Program-made: the position numbers and the translations under genes
Shown: piece after piece, positions 1 to 6,206 of the stretch
Position numbering within the stretch: position 1 is the stretch's first letter
Layout: each line of letters starts with the position of its first letter
The notes under the pieces: generated by a model
The model's database searches: none
What the model was told of the DNA's origin: nothing
Seen by the model: the letters and a program-made list of their open reading frames with translations, nothing else
Origin: Lachnospiraceae bacterium UBA3863
GTDB taxonomy: Bacteria > Bacillota > Clostridia > Lachnospirales > Lachnospiraceae
Length of the DNA: 19,013 bases
Direction: 5' to 3'
Assembly: GCA_002392385.1 (NCBI GenBank)
Contig: DGGX01000141.1
Coordinates: forward strand, 1 to 19,013

Positions 1-95
1 CACCCGGCGAGATGGAGCAGATCATACTGAAGAAGGACCAGCTCCTCGCGAAGGAAGGCCTGAAGAGTATTACGGTCTGTATCGAGCAGGATTAA
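1..95 (+). CDS. C-terminal end of an upstream protein, probably FAD-dependent oxidoreductase (partial)
   Basis: The frame beginning at base 3 is open from the window edge and ends at TAA (93-95), giving about 30 residues that finish KSITVCIEQD. The fragment has no diagnostic motif, so the product is inferred only from position. DUF1667 genes such as the one that follows commonly sit directly behind a GlpA-like dehydrogenase and an NAD(P)/FAD-dependent oxidoreductase. The gap to the next start is 13 bases and its ribosome site (GGAGG) begins right after this stop, which indicates one operon. It could be another protein altogether. Confidence 0.5.
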   Translation, partial: PGEMEQIILKKDQLLAKEGLKSITVCIEQD

Positions 96-108
96 TGGAG
101 GCCCAATC

Positions 109-474
109 ATGGAGAAAAGAAATCTGACATGCATCGGCTGCCCCATGGGCTGCCAGATCACAGTCACCATGGATAACGGAGAGATCCTGGACGTGACCGG
201 CAATACCTGTCCCATCGGCGACCACTACGCAAGACAGGAAGTCACCAAACCCGAGCGCACCGTCACATCCACCGTCGTGGTCCTGGACGGCGACCGCCCG
301 CGGATCTCTGTCAAGACCAAAGGCAACATCCCGAAGGCAGAGATATTCTCCTGCCTCGAGGAGATCAACAAGGTGCGCGTCCACGCGCCCATCGCCATCG
401 GCGATGTCATCATCCCCAACGTCTGCGGCACCGGCATCGATGTCGTGGCAACCAGGGCAGCCGGCGTGGCATAA
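109..474 (+). CDS. DUF1667 domain protein (small cysteine-rich redox-type protein)
   Basis: The product has 121 residues, a usual size for DUF1667. The N-terminus carries a CxxCxxxC cluster (Cys8, Cys11, Cys15), with further cysteines in the NTCP motif, in the middle of the protein and in a NVCGTGIDVVAT-like C-terminus. The spacing suggests a metal or Fe-S site. The family is encoded next to FAD-dependent glycerol-3-phosphate-dehydrogenase-like proteins and is thought to be an accessory redox subunit, but its biochemical role is not established. The start is ATG at 109 with GGAGG eight bases upstream. It is the last gene of its operon: a strong intrinsic terminator begins 37 bases after the stop. 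The family call is firm and the function is not. Confidence 0.85.
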   Translation: MEKRNLTCIGCPMGCQITVTMDNGEILDVTGNTCPIGDHYARQEVTKPERTVTSTVVVLDGDRPRISVKTKGNIPKAEIFSCLEEINKVRVHAPIAIGDVIIPNVCGTGIDVVATRAAGVA

Positions 475-511
475 AGAATAACCCGACGCACTGAGTGCAT
501 TTGCATGACTG

Positions 512-550
512 CAGGCCATGAAACCGCGATGCGGTTTCATGGCCTGTTTT
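512..550 (+). terminator. Rho-independent terminator after the DUF1667 gene
   Basis: A perfect 16-bp inverted repeat (512-527 with 531-546, loop GAT) is followed directly by TTTT. It ends the operon that enters from the left edge. Confidence 0.93.
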
Positions 551-583
551 CTTGTGTGGAGGTACACGATTTTATCCGGCGGG

Positions 584-1105
584 ATAAGCCTGATGAGTGA
601 AATTCTTGTATAGGGCTTACGGACGTTCTGCCGGTGTAAGCCTTATGGCGGAAATTCCTGTGTTGGGCTTACGGGTGTTTTCCTGGCGTAAGCCTGATGG
701 TAGAAATTCCCTGTGTTGGGCTTACGGGTGTTTTCCTGGCGTAAGCCTGATGGTAGAAATTCCTGTGTTGGGCTTACGGGTGTTCTGAAGGCATAAGCCT
801 AATAGGGAAATAACGGTCAAATGACTTACCCAAAAACCGAATTAAGACGATGGGGCATAAGCCTGATGCTCTGGAAATAGCTTTCAGGGCTTATCTGGTC
901 TCAATTCATGTAAGCCAGATTCAGAGATAACAAGGATAAGGCTTACATCACCGGAAACGAGATAAGCCTACTGCATGGGAAATCAGAAATAAGGCTTACA
1001 TTACAGGAAACGCAATAAGCCTAGAGCACGCGAAATCAGCAATAGGGCTTACATCACCAGAGACGCAATAAGCCTACAGCACACGAAATCGACAATAGGG
1101 CTTAC
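584..1105. repeat. Ten-unit 52-53 bp tandem array with paired inverted heptamers
   Basis: GGCTTAC (or one-base variants) starts at 614, 666, 719, 771, 823, 888, 940, 993, 1046 and 1099. The inverted partner (G/A)TAAGCC starts at 584, 636, 688, 741, 793, 857, 910, 962, 1015 and 1068. Spacings are 52 or 53 except for one 64-65 bp step in the middle, where about 12 bases are inserted. Each unit can form a 7-bp stem with a ~15-base loop, followed by ~23 bases that often contain GAAAT. Units starting at 666 and 719 are nearly identical to each other, and those at 940, 993 and 1046 form a second subfamily. No open frame of convincing quality crosses it. It lies between the 3' ends of two convergent genes. 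Confidence 0.93.
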
Positions 1106-1135
1106 CCGGCCGGACAGACTCAGACTGTCAGGAAA

Positions 1136-1217
1136 GCAGATAATCCTCCGCAGAGATAATCCCCGCAGAGATAGGACCCAGAGAGATCTGTCCTCGCAGA
1201 GACAATCACCCCGCAGC
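1136..1217. repeat. Degenerate ~15-bp minisatellite (GCAGAGATAATCC-like)
   Basis: GCAG(AGA) motifs begin at 1136, 1150, 1165, about 1180, 1196 and 1213, a spacing of 14-17 bases. The tract starts about 30 bases after the larger array and stops at the stop codon of the convergent gene (1219-1221). I see no intrinsic terminator for that gene here, so its transcript may run into both repeat tracts. Confidence 0.7.
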
Positions 1218-1218
1218 C

Positions 1219-2028
1219 CTAATTCAAATACTTATCGATCATCAGATTCAGCTGTTCCATGTCCAGAGGCTTATAAGAAGTTTCATGTGTCAGGAGCAGT
1301 TTGTCACCCGGGAACAATCCGTTTTGAATGTAGGTTTCGATCTTCTTCAGGTTCCTTTTCAGGTAGGCAGGATCATCCATCTTTCCAAGATGTTCATGAT
1401 AGAACTGCGCGCAGGTTCTGGGGTTCAGGACGGTGAAATCGGGCCGGTAGGTCGTTATTTCGCCGTCTTCCATAAGGCTGATTGGAAATTCATAGCGGTA
1501 AGGCTTGTGGAGATAGAGGTACTTATCCGCAATGATCTTCTCGGACTTGGAGCGGACCCGTTCGTTGCGCTCTGAGTAGATCTCCGGCAGATTGGGATCG
1601 AACTTGCCCGGGGTATAGGTGACGGATTCCCATTGGCGGATGAATTCCTGCGCATCCGGAACGAGCGGTTCAACCAGCGGCCGTCGGCCGGCATGCAGGC
1701 GAGTGTAGACATCGGCCAGGGCATTGTCTCTATAGCCTTTGAGAAAAGTCCGGATGGCGGCAAGCTGTCTGCGGGCAGTATACAGGAGCTTCTGCTCGTA
1801 GGCTTGTTGAGCGAGTTTCCGGATGAGATAAGGCTCCCTGGCTATAGAAAGGTAGTGACTGACACGCTTGCCGTCCTCCTCGTAAGTATGGTAGAAACGA
1901 ATCTTTCCATTGACGGTGGAGACGCGGAGAAAGCCGGAAGAATAGCTCTTGTGTTTGCGCTCCAGTGTGCGTATGACCGTCTTTAATTGCTCTTCCTGGG
2001 ATTTTAAAGAATCTGTGATTTCTGTCAT
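1219..2028 (-). CDS. Hypothetical protein with PD-(D/E)XK nuclease-like C-terminal domain
   Basis: The product has 269 residues. Residues 1-110 look helical and charged (long Lys/Arg/Glu runs, possible coiled coil), with a short stretch around 30-60 resembling a small beta domain. The C-terminal half carries a motif order typical of PD-(D/E)XK endonuclease folds: SKSE (Glu163), RPDF (Asp197), then YHEHLGK (Glu212, Lys216), followed by a helix and a TxE strand near 248. The same RPDF...EHLG signature occurs in nuclease-like domains attached to some bacterial helicases, so DNA cleavage or binding is plausible but unproven. The exact Glu-X-Lys spacing is not canonical (EHLGK). The start has AAGGAG seven bases upstream. 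By eye the gene is less GC-rich than deoB, which could mean acquisition. It faces the 52-bp repeat array. Confidence 0.65.
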   Translation of the reverse strand: MTEITDSLKSQEEQLKTVIRTLERKHKSYSSGFLRVSTVNGKIRFYHTYEEDGKRVSHYLSIAREPYLIRKLAQQAYEQKLLYTARRQLAAIRTFLKGYRDNALADVYTRLHAGRRPLVEPLVPDAQEFIRQWESVTYTPGKFDPNLPEIYSERNERVRSKSEKIIADKYLYLHKPYRYEFPISLMEDGEITTYRPDFTVLNPRTCAQFYHEHLGKMDDPAYLKRNLKKIETYIQNGLFPGDKLLLTHETSYKPLDMEQLNLMIDKYLN

Positions 2029-2091
2029 AAGTCTCCTTGTTCTTAGTAAACTGGATTATAATAAACGTATCTAATTGTACGTATTACAGAT

Positions 2092-2120
2092 ATATTAGAA
2101 GACAAAAAGGCAGACGTCAA
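2092..2120 (-). promoter_or_regulatory. Sigma-A-type promoter of the nuclease-like gene
   Basis: On the minus strand TTGACG (2115-2120) and TAATAT (2092-2097) are separated by 17 bp, about 64 bases before the start codon. A second, better -10 (TATAAT, complement of 2055-2060) lies closer but lacks a clear -35. Confidence 0.5.
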
Positions 2121-2194
2121 CCACTATGAATGTAAAAACAAGCGTGTTATATAAAGGGGCAGGAGAGAAATGTGCCGTGCGCAGCTGACTGGAT

Positions 2195-2223
2195 TTCACT
2201 AATCTGAAATATTCGGTTATAAT
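2195..2223 (+). promoter_or_regulatory. Sigma-A-type promoter of deoB
   Basis: TTCACT (2195-2200), a 17-bp spacer and a perfect TATAAT (2218-2223) lie 45 bases upstream of the deoB start. The inferred transcription start is near 2230, giving a short leader. Confidence 0.7.
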
Positions 2224-2267
2224 GGACCTGAAGCATGCACAGAGATCCGATCTCCGGGAGGGAGCAG

Positions 2268-3461
2268 ATGGAAAGGTTTAAGAGGATTTTTCTGATAGTG
2301 ATCGATTCGGCGGGCATGGGAGCCATGCCGGACGCGGCGGAATACGGGGATCATGGTGTGGACACGCTGGGGCATATCGACCAGACGGTGGAGCATCTGG
2401 ATCTGCCGCATATGGGCAGGCTGGGGCTCGGCAATCTGAAGGCCTTGCGGCATGTGGCGCCGGCGGAAAGGCCGCTGGGCTACTTCTGTCCTCTGCGGGA
2501 GGCCAGTCACAGTAAGGACACCATGACAGGACACTGGGAAATGATGGGGATCCTGACGACGACGCCTTTCAAGACTTTCAGTGAGAATGGGTTTCCGCCG
2601 GAGCTGATCGCGGAGCTGGAAGAGCGGTGCGGGAAGCAGGTGATCGGGAACCGGGCCGAGAGCGGCACGGTGATCCTGGATGAGCTGGGGGAAGAGGAGA
2701 TCTACGGAGGAAAGATGATCGTCTATACCTCCGCGGATTCGGTCCTGCAGATCTGCGGGAACGAGGAGACCTTCGATCTGGCGAATCTCTACCGGTGCTG
2801 CGAGATCGCGCGGGAGATCACCATGAAGCCTGAATGGAAGGTGGGGCGGGTCATCGCCCGGCCTTATGTGGGCATGCACAGGGGAGAGTTCCGGCGCACG
2901 GACAACCGGCGGGATTATGCCCTGAAGCCGACGGGAAGGACAGCCCTGAATGTGCTTAAGGATGCGGGGCTGGATGTGATCTCTGTGGGCAAGATCAACG
3001 ATATTTTTGTCGGAGAGGGGATCACCGAGGCTCTGCACTCGAAGAGCAGCGTGCACGGCATGGAGCAGACGCTGGAGATCGCGCAGAGAGATGACTGGAA
3101 GGGGCTCTGCTTCGTCAATCTGGTGGATTTCGACGCCCTGTGGGGTCACAGGCGCAATCCTGTCGGCTACGGCGAGGAACTGGAGCGGTTCGACGTGGGC
3201 CTGGGGAAACTTCTGGAGGCAGTCAGGGAGGATGATCTGGTGATCATCACGGCCGATCACGGCAATGATCCCACCTACACAGGGACGGACCACACCCGGG
3301 AGAAAGTCCCCATGCTGGCCTACAGCCCCTCCTTCCGGGGAGCCGGGGCGCTGCCGGAGCAGGCGTGTTTTGCCGTGCTGGGCGCAACGATCTGCCATAA
3401 CTTCGGGCTCGCCATGCCGGAGGGGACCATCGGGACTTCTTTATTGGATCAGCTCAGCTGA
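2268..3461 (+). CDS. deoB: Phosphopentomutase
   Basis: The enzyme interconverts (deoxy)ribose 1-phosphate and (deoxy)ribose 5-phosphate in nucleoside salvage, in the cytoplasm. The 397-residue product has the usual family length and the alkaline-phosphatase-superfamily motifs: the N-terminal metal site [13 protein letters not shown] with Asp13; KDTMTGHWE with Thr85, the residue phosphorylated in the characterised Bacillus cereus enzyme; NLVDFD; and the C-terminal TADHGNDPT...TDHTRE metal ligands. ATG 2268 is preferred over the in-frame ATG at 2235 because GGGAGGGAG lies just before it and the family begins near this residue. It appears monocistronic. Its last 8 bases overlap the stop of the convergent CYTH gene. 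Confidence 0.96.
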   Translation: MERFKRIFLIVIDSAGMGAMPDAAEYGDHGVDTLGHIDQTVEHLDLPHMGRLGLGNLKALRHVAPAERPLGYFCPLREASHSKDTMTGHWEMMGILTTTPFKTFSENGFPPELIAELEERCGKQVIGNRAESGTVILDELGEEEIYGGKMIVYTSADSVLQICGNEETFDLANLYRCCEIAREITMKPEWKVGRVIARPYVGMHRGEFRRTDNRRDYALKPTGRTALNVLKDAGLDVISVGKINDIFVGEGITEALHSKSSVHGMEQTLEIAQRDDWKGLCFVNLVDFDALWGHRRNPVGYGEELERFDVGLGKLLEAVREDDLVIITADHGNDPTYTGTDHTREKVPMLAYSPSFRGAGALPEQACFAVLGATICHNFGLAMPEGTIGTSLLDQLS

Positions 3462-3954
3462 CGCCTCCGCGGGTCTGCAGCCAGTAGGCGCCCATGGACT
3501 GGCCGGGAAGGCCGGTGACCTCGTCGTTCAGGTAGTCGGCAAGACCGACGGAAGAGGGCTTCCAGGCCTTGGCTGCCTCCACGGTGGGGTATTCGATCTC
3601 GGCATACATGAACTGGGTGTCGAGGCCTCGGTCCACCAGGTTGACCTCCAGACGGAGGCCGTCGGGAAGCAGGTAGGTGCGCCGTTCCTTGGGGATCAGG
3701 GGGAGGCCGATGAAGGTCTCCAGCTTATCGAAGTTCTCCCGCGCAATGGGAAACTCGATCTCTTCGCGGGCCAGGAGGCCGGCGGATTTGAAGCAGAGGA
3801 TGTATTCGGCGGGGCCGTCGGAGGGGCGCTCCTCGCGGATGCGGACGGTGGGATGTACAGAGATATAGCCCTGCCGCATGGCGTGAGAGACCAGAAGAGG
3901 GAAGGTGCCGTCCTGGGGCCACCCTTTGACCATCCATTTGCGTTCGATTTCCAT
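3454..3954 (-). CDS. CYTH domain protein (triphosphate tunnel metalloenzyme family)
   Basis: The product has 166 residues and begins MEIERKW, the diagnostic ExExK motif of CYTH/TTM proteins. Further tunnel-wall residues are visible: VRIRE, an ILCFKS strand with Lys, [13 protein letters not shown] and the acidic strand AEIEYPT. Members hydrolyse inorganic triphosphate or nucleoside triphosphates, or bind them, using a divalent metal. The substrate cannot be told from sequence. The start at 3954 is supported by AAGGAG eight bases upstream and by the motif at residues 2-6. An in-frame extension to 4089 has no family support. The gene is divergent from the acyltransferase and convergent with deoB. 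Confidence 0.88.
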   Translation of the reverse strand: MEIERKWMVKGWPQDGTFPLLVSHAMRQGYISVHPTVRIREERPSDGPAEYILCFKSAGLLAREEIEFPIARENFDKLETFIGLPLIPKERRTYLLPDGLRLEVNLVDRGLDTQFMYAEIEYPTVEAAKAWKPSSVGLADYLNDEVTGLPGQSMGAYWLQTRGGVS

Positions 3955-4055
3955 AGAAAGCTCCTTATATACAAGTCGGCGGTAAGCAGACAGTGTCTGA
4001 CGATCGGCAGAAGCGGGGCTCTTTCGGGCCTTTATTGAGTATAGCAGATTTTGGT

Positions 4056-4919
4056 ATGAAGAAAAAAGAAAGTAACAGGCAGAGCACAAGGCGTCTGACC
4101 ATGCTGGACAGCCTGCGCGGGGCGGCGCTGGTCAGCATGATCCTCTATCACGGGACCTGGGACCTGGTCTATATGGCCGGCGTGCGGCTCCCCTGGTATG
4201 AACGGCTGCCCGGCTATGTGTGGCAGCAGAGTATCTGTATGACCTTTATACTCCTGTCCGGCTACTGCGCGGCCATGTCCCGGGATCCCCGGAGACTCCT
4301 GCGCAGGGGACTGATCGTCTCCGCCGGCGGACTTGCGGTGACGGCGGTCACCCTGGCTGTGATGCCGGAGAACCGTGTCCTTTTCGGGGTGCTCACCCTG
4401 ATCGGTGCCTGTATGCTCCTGACCGGGGCGGTGAGGCTGCTCTGGGAGAGATACGGCCCGAGACACAACGCATCTGAGCCAAGCGACCTGAAGCACAACG
4501 GCCCGGGAAATAACGACTTCGAGGCAAAAGCTTTCCGCCGGGCCCTGATCGGCTTCTGCCTGAGCGCGGCGGTCTTTCTCCTGTGCAGGCATGTGAACAG
4601 CGGCTATCTGCTTGTGGGGATCTTCAACCGGGGACGGCGGATCCTTCTGCCGGCTGCCTGGTACCGGGGCTGGATCATGACCTTTCTGGGTCTGCCCATG
4701 CCCGGCTTCTGGTCCACGGACTATTTCTCCCTTCTGCCCTGGTATGCCTGGTTCCTGTGCGGATATTTCCTGCGCGGCCTGGTCCGGGGGACGGGGCTGG
4801 AGGAGAGGATGCAGCTGGACGTGCCGGTCCTGGGCTGGATGGGCAGGCATTCCCTGCCGATCTACCTGGCGCATCAGCCGGTCCTCTACCTGCTGCTTCT
4901 GATGACGGGAATGATCTGA
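4056..4919 (+). CDS. DUF1624-type membrane acyltransferase
   Basis: The product has about 287 residues and several hydrophobic segments. It opens with LDSLRGAALVSMILYH, the conserved first helix of the DUF1624 / heparan-alpha-glucosaminide N-acetyltransferase-like group of membrane acyltransferases, and ends with a helix carrying MGRHSLPIYLAHQP, typical of the acyltransferase-3 superfamily. Such proteins transfer acyl groups onto sugars or other envelope molecules at the cytoplasmic membrane; the acceptor here is unknown. The start is uncertain: ATG 4056 lacks a clear ribosome site, GTG 3993 and ATG 4101 are in frame, and the conserved domain begins at 4101. The stop codon lies inside the first unit of a 36-bp tandem repeat. 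Confidence 0.85.
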   Translation: MKKKESNRQSTRRLTMLDSLRGAALVSMILYHGTWDLVYMAGVRLPWYERLPGYVWQQSICMTFILLSGYCAAMSRDPRRLLRRGLIVSAGGLAVTAVTLAVMPENRVLFGVLTLIGACMLLTGAVRLLWERYGPRHNASEPSDLKHNGPGNNDFEAKAFRRALIGFCLSAAVFLLCRHVNSGYLLVGIFNRGRRILLPAAWYRGWIMTFLGLPMPGFWSTDYFSLLPWYAWFLCGYFLRGLVRGTGLEERMQLDVPVLGWMGRHSLPIYLAHQPVLYLLLLMTGMI

Positions 4920-4999
4920 ACGGACCCTGTGCTTCTGATGACGGGGATGATCTGACCGGGCCCTGTGCCTCAGATGATGGGGATGATCTGAGGACCCTG
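4897..4999 (+). repeat. 36-bp tandem repeat, three copies, overlapping the acyltransferase stop
   Basis: Units start at 4897, 4933 and 4969 with near-identical cores (TTCTGATGACGGGGATGATCT). The gene's TGA (4917-4919) sits in the first copy and is repeated at the same offset in the later copies. The following 4990-5036 holds nothing recognisable. Confidence 0.88.
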
Positions 5000-5036
5000 C
5001 GGACCGCGGCGCGGCGTGCCGTAGAAGACCTGCGTC

Positions 5037-5065
5037 TCGACACTGCCGGGCGAATGCGGTATAGT
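5037..5065 (+). promoter_or_regulatory. Sigma-A-type promoter of the double-glycine-leader gene
   Basis: TCGACA (5037-5042), a 17-bp spacer and TATAGT (5060-5065) each match consensus at five of six positions. The inferred start is near 5072, about 40 bases before the TTG codon. Confidence 0.7.
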
Positions 5066-5110
5066 TAAAGGTGAAGTAAAAAGCGTCGGTTATTCAGGAG
5101 GATCAACAGA

Positions 5111-5389
5111 TTGAGTGACAGAAAGATGATCGGGCTCTCGGAGGATGAGCTGAATGCCGTGACAGGCGGTACAGGTATGCCCGGGGCCCTTGCAGCACAG
5201 TCCCGGAAGCTCGCGGATCTCGGCAGCCGTCTGGCGGACCAGGAGAGCGTGGCGGACGCTGTGAGAGCTGCTGCCGGCAATAATACCGTGAAGGCAATGT
5301 GCCCGGTCTGCGGTAAGGAGACGGATTTCAGGATTTTCTCCGGCGGACGGGCCGTCTGCAGTATCTGCGGTACACAGAAGCTGATGTAA
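5111..5389 (+). CDS. Small protein with double-glycine leader and four-cysteine zinc-ribbon-like tail
   Basis: The product has 92 residues. Residues 9-20 read LSEDELNAVTGG, an exact match to the LSxxELxxVxGG pattern of leader peptides cut by C39-peptidase ABC exporters. Cutting after Gly20 would release 72 residues: a helical, Ala/Leu/Arg-rich segment (about 27-55), then CPVCGK (Cys64, Cys67) and CSICGT (Cys83, Cys86), a likely zinc knuckle pair. Translation probably starts at TTG 5111, which has AGGAGG nine bases upstream; ATG 5126 would keep the leader motif but is too far from that site. The gene has its own promoter and lies 55 bases before a phosphoribosyltransferase gene. No exporter, peptidase or modification enzyme is in the window. 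It could be a bacteriocin-like or RiPP-like peptide, or a non-secreted protein that merely resembles one. Confidence 0.72.
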   Translation: MSDRKMIGLSEDELNAVTGGTGMPGALAAQSRKLADLGSRLADQESVADAVRAAAGNNTVKAMCPVCGKETDFRIFSGGRAVCSICGTQKLM

Positions 5390-5444
5390 AGACGGGGCAG
5401 TGTCTGGGGGGATCTGCGTTCCGGGTTCGACGAGGAGGATCGGT

Positions 5445-5990
5445 ATGGACAGAGAGGCATTGGAGGCAAGGATCCGCAGGCTGGTGAACAGCCGGGAAGA
5501 AGATAAGACATCGAAGGCCGGACGCAGGGATGTCCTGCCGCTCTATGCGGACAGGGAGGCGCTGGAAGCCCTGATCCCTTATCTGGCGGCACCCTTCAGG
5601 GGACATGTGGATTACGTATGTTCTCCTGAATCTCTGGGCTTTATCGTGGGCAGCATGCTGGCCCGGGAGCTGGGGGTCGGATTCGTGGGCATCCGCAGGA
5701 ACCGGCAGTTCCCGGCGGAGCCGGAGGACGTGGTGATCGCCCGGTATATCGATCACCGGGACCAGGCCGCCACCCTGAGCACCAGCCGTTCGATCCTGCC
5801 GGAGGGCAGCAGAGTCCTTCTGGCGGACAACTGGATCGAGACGGCGGCCACACTCCAGGCCTGCATGAACATCATCGAGGACGCCGGCTGCAGACTGGCC
5901 GGCATCGCGGCCGTGGGCGCGGACTATCACAGCGCAGCCGGAGACCTGATTGACAGCGGTGTCGTGCGGTGCGTGGTGGTGGAGAGATGA
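5445..5990 (+). CDS. Phosphoribosyltransferase-family protein (divergent)
   Basis: The product has 181 residues. The PRPP-binding loop is recognisable as VLLADNWIETAAT (about 124-136), a variant of the usual (V/I)DD...TG(G/A)T in which the second Asp is Asn and the Gly after Thr is Ala. The first half has the 'SPESLGFIVGSMLARELGV' type helix seen in adenine/orotate-type enzymes, and RRNRQFP may be the flexible hood. The fold suggests transfer of phosphoribose to a base, or a PRPP-sensing regulator; the altered loop leaves activity open. ATG 5445 has GAGGAGG six to ten bases upstream and is preferred over GTG 5400. It is probably co-transcribed with the preceding small gene. Confidence 0.72.
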   Translation: MDREALEARIRRLVNSREEDKTSKAGRRDVLPLYADREALEALIPYLAAPFRGHVDYVCSPESLGFIVGSMLARELGVGFVGIRRNRQFPAEPEDVVIARYIDHRDQAATLSTSRSILPEGSRVLLADNWIETAATLQACMNIIEDAGCRLAGIAAVGADYHSAAGDLIDSGVVRCVVVER

Positions 5991-6064
5991 TACAGCTGCA
6001 TCACATCTGCGCCAGCGCCCACGCAAATGCCTTCGCTGTGCGCAGCTCCGGCTCCTTGAAGTGT

Positions 6065-6117
6065 ATTCTCGCGCAACGCGATCAACGCGTCGTTTGGCTC
6101 TATTATAGCGCGGGAAT
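6065..6117. other. Imperfect inverted repeat in the 5991-6153 gap
   Basis: ATTCTCGCGC (6065-6074) can pair with GCGCGGGAAT (6108-6117) with one G-U pair, enclosing a loop with two AACGCG copies. The rest of 5991-6153 shows no gene. The role is unknown. Confidence 0.35.
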
Positions 6118-6151
6118 AATAAACAATACGGAAAGATAAATGAGTACAGAC

Positions 6152-6194
6152 AAAAGAAGTGGCTGCCGCGTCTGAGATGCGGCAGCCACTTCTT
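6152..6194 (-). terminator. Rho-independent terminator of the acid-sugar operon
   Basis: The inverted repeat 6154-6169 / 6179-6194 (16 bp, extendable to about 19 with a TGA loop) is followed on the minus strand by a short T run (complement of 6152-6155). It lies 13 bases after the pdxA2-type stop and closes the operon. Confidence 0.9.
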
Positions 6195-6206
6195 CAGGGG
6201 AGACAA

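Noticed and set aside
597..788. Short open frame with repeated peptide blocks inside the array
   Set aside because: It exists only because the DNA repeats are nearly a multiple of three. The frame shifts between 52- and 53-bp units, and there is no convincing ribosome site.
584..1105. CRISPR array
   Set aside because: The conserved part of each unit is only two 7-base inverted blocks. The intervening bases are related within subfamilies rather than unique spacers, and no cas genes are near.
2217..3398. 393-codon minus-strand frame antisense to deoB
   Set aside because: It is fully covered by the well-supported deoB frame. Its His/Arg/Pro-rich composition is typical of a GC-rich antisense shadow.
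4583..5068. Plus-strand frame with Asp-Gly-Asp-Asp repeats crossing the acyltransferase end
   Set aside because: It overlaps the acyltransferase in another frame. The peptide repeat is only the 36-bp DNA repeat read in that frame, with no ribosome site or family match.
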